This document shows, in pieces, positions 5,792 to 6,748 of a stretch of 6,748 nucleotides of DNA (the first letter of the stretch is position 1; the number at the start of each line of letters is the position of its first letter). This DNA is from DATCZS01 sp036525795 (GTDB lineage: Bacteria; Actinomycetota; Acidimicrobiia; Spongiisociales; ZC4RG35). The stretch spans positions 1-6,748 of the forward strand of contig DATCZS010000122.1 in assembly GCA_036525795.1 (NCBI GenBank), given 5' to 3'. The position numbers were made by a program, and so were the translations under genes. Under the pieces are notes generated by a model. It made no database searches. It was not told the origin of the DNA and worked only from the letters and a program-made list of their open reading frames with translations.

Positions 5792-6748
5792 CAAAGTGCC
5801 TTCCTGATCCAGAGGGCGGCGTGTCCGGGCTGGACGGTGCGGGTGACGGCGGTGGTCAAGGTGTCGGTTACGGTGGCCACCGTCACCGCAGACCGGAGTT
5901 GGACGGTGAGTTTCTCCACTTCGCGTTCGGCGTCGTAGCGGGCGCGGTTGAAGCGGTGGTCGACGGCGCGCTGGATACGGCGACGCACCGGGTTGAAGGC
6001 GGCGGCGGCGGAGAGGGTGGAGCCGGCGATGACCAGGTCGTTCGACTCGCCGAGGAGGCGGGGAAGCAGCACCACCGGGACGGCGTAGACCGCGCCCACC
6101 ACCAGCACGACCAGGGCGTAGGAGACGGTGCGCGACACCAGGCGGTCGATCTCGTAGAGCCGGTACCGGGTGATCGCCACCAGGATGGCAGCCGGGATCC
6201 CGAGGGCGCCGCCGACCAACGCCAGGAGGCCTGCCAGTTCCGGAATGACCTGGATCCCGATCACCCCGGTGACCAGCGCCACCAGCGCCAAGATTGGGGT
6301 GAAGGCGGCTGCCGCTCCGAGCCAGCGCAGCTGGGCTCGCTCGATCCCACCGGCGCGGCGAAAACGAACGAAGGGTGCGGCCGCGCACCACAGCACGCCT
6401 GCCAGCCCGATGACGACGCCCAGGGGAACTGCGAAGTCGTCGGAGGTGCGCCACTCGAACGAGGGGACCAGAACGGCGACGGTCCATCCACCGACGAGGA
6501 GAGCGATCGGAACCAACCACCGGCGCGAGGGAAGCCGGCCGTCCGGGAACACCACCAGCACCAGGACGAGCGCCACGAGCACCGCGAAGTTCTGGAGTTC
6601 CACTCCGCCCACTCCCACCAGAAAGAAGATCGCCGGGGCGCCACCCATCCCCAGCATCAGCCAGCCGACGCTGTTGGCCGGCCGGTGCAGGATCAGCGCC
6701 AGTCCGACCGTGCCGAAACCGGGGACGGCGATGATGGGGAGGATGAGC
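5791..6748 (-). CDS. Membrane protein A: sensor-kinase-type transmembrane module without catalytic domain (5' end cut by window edge)
   Basis: The reading frame stays open to the right edge, giving 318 visible residues. The first in-frame ATG (6657) lies inside a conserved family motif (HRPANSVGWLML), so it is internal and the true start is outside the window. The visible part has about seven or eight hydrophobic segments. It carries the family signatures FPDG (visible residues 67-70), TRYRLYEIDRLVSRTVSY (193-210), a small-residue-rich stretch running into FNPVRRRIQ (about 241-259), VDHRFNRARYDAE (262-274), and a final TVQPGHAALWIR (304-315) three residues before the stop. In family knowledge this array is the sensory N-terminal part of many actinobacterial sensor histidine kinases, but no HisKA, HATPase or PP2C domain follows. 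It is likely an inner-membrane sensory or scaffold subunit; the ligand is unknown. The stop overlaps the next ATG as ATGA. It resembles gene B strongly in its C-terminal third. Confidence 0.82.
   Translation of the reverse strand, partial: LILPIIAVPGFGTVGLALILHRPANSVGWLMLGMGGAPAIFFLVGVGGVELQNFAVLVALVLVLVVFPDGRLPSRRWLVPIALLVGGWTVAVLVPSFEWRTSDDFAVPLGVVIGLAGVLWCAAAPFVRFRRAGGIERAQLRWLGAAAAFTPILALVALVTGVIGIQVIPELAGLLALVGGALGIPAAILVAITRYRLYEIDRLVSRTVSYALVVLVVGAVYAVPVVLLPRLLGESNDLVIAGSTLSAAAAFNPVRRRIQRAVDHRFNRARYDAEREVEKLTVQLRSAVTVATVTDTLTTAVTRTVQPGHAALWIRKAL
5799..5805 (-). promoter_or_regulatory. Shine-Dalgarno of the 43-residue ORF
   Basis: On the minus strand these bases read AGGAAGG, seven bases before the ATG at 5791. 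The site lies inside the end of gene A. It is the main evidence that ribosomes start in the small ORF rather than at the GTG at 5735. Confidence 0.5.

Noticed and set aside
5792..6520. Upstream extension of the 43-residue ORF into a 286-codon frame
   Set aside because: The extension overlaps membrane gene A out of frame and is Arg/Pro/Gly-rich shadow sequence. Only the last 43 codons have an independent ribosome site and start.

Overview
The window is a dense single-strand gene cluster from a high-GC bacterium. GC is roughly two-thirds by eye, with GTG and TTG start codons available and overlapping stop/start junctions. The membrane modules are of a type I associate with Actinobacteria, possibly an Acidimicrobiia-like lineage, but that placement is recalled family knowledge and not a search result. 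Every supported gene lies on the minus strand, so transcription runs from the right edge to the left edge. All junctions overlap or are separated by at most about 60 bases. No terminator or convincing promoter is visible, which suggests one long operon whose first gene and promoter lie beyond base 6748.

In transcription order: (A) a multi-pass membrane protein cut by the right edge (5791-6748); a 43-codon small ORF joined to both neighbours by ATGA overlaps (5660-5791); (B) a second membrane protein closely related to A (4503-5663); two short proteins, the first a likely PNPOx-like split-barrel flavoprotein and the second probably of the same class, overlapping by 11 bases (3921-4442 and 3470-3931); a soluble protein combining a partial GAF region, a SpoIIE/RsbU-type PP2C phosphatase and an RsbW-like HATPase (1873-3453); two STAS anti-sigma-factor antagonists (1535-1873 and 1172-1522); and (C) a third membrane protein of the same class as A and B (42-1175). 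Bases 1-41 hold nothing I can assign.

The core is a partner-switching module. The phosphatase domain would dephosphorylate the STAS proteins and the HATPase domain would phosphorylate them, or bind a target, with both activities in one chain. No sigma factor is visible. Around this core sit three membrane proteins that look like the sensory half of actinobacterial sensor kinases but lack any kinase or phosphatase domain. Their C-termini stop at a W-[LI]-R motif that, in longer relatives as I recall them, leads into a GAF domain. The phosphatase starts with what looks like the remaining half of such a GAF domain. The most interesting reading is a membrane sensor and partner-switch output distributed over separate chains, possibly with split-barrel flavoproteins as an added redox or cofactor input. 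The assignments of the phosphatase and STAS genes are strong; the systems-level picture is inference.
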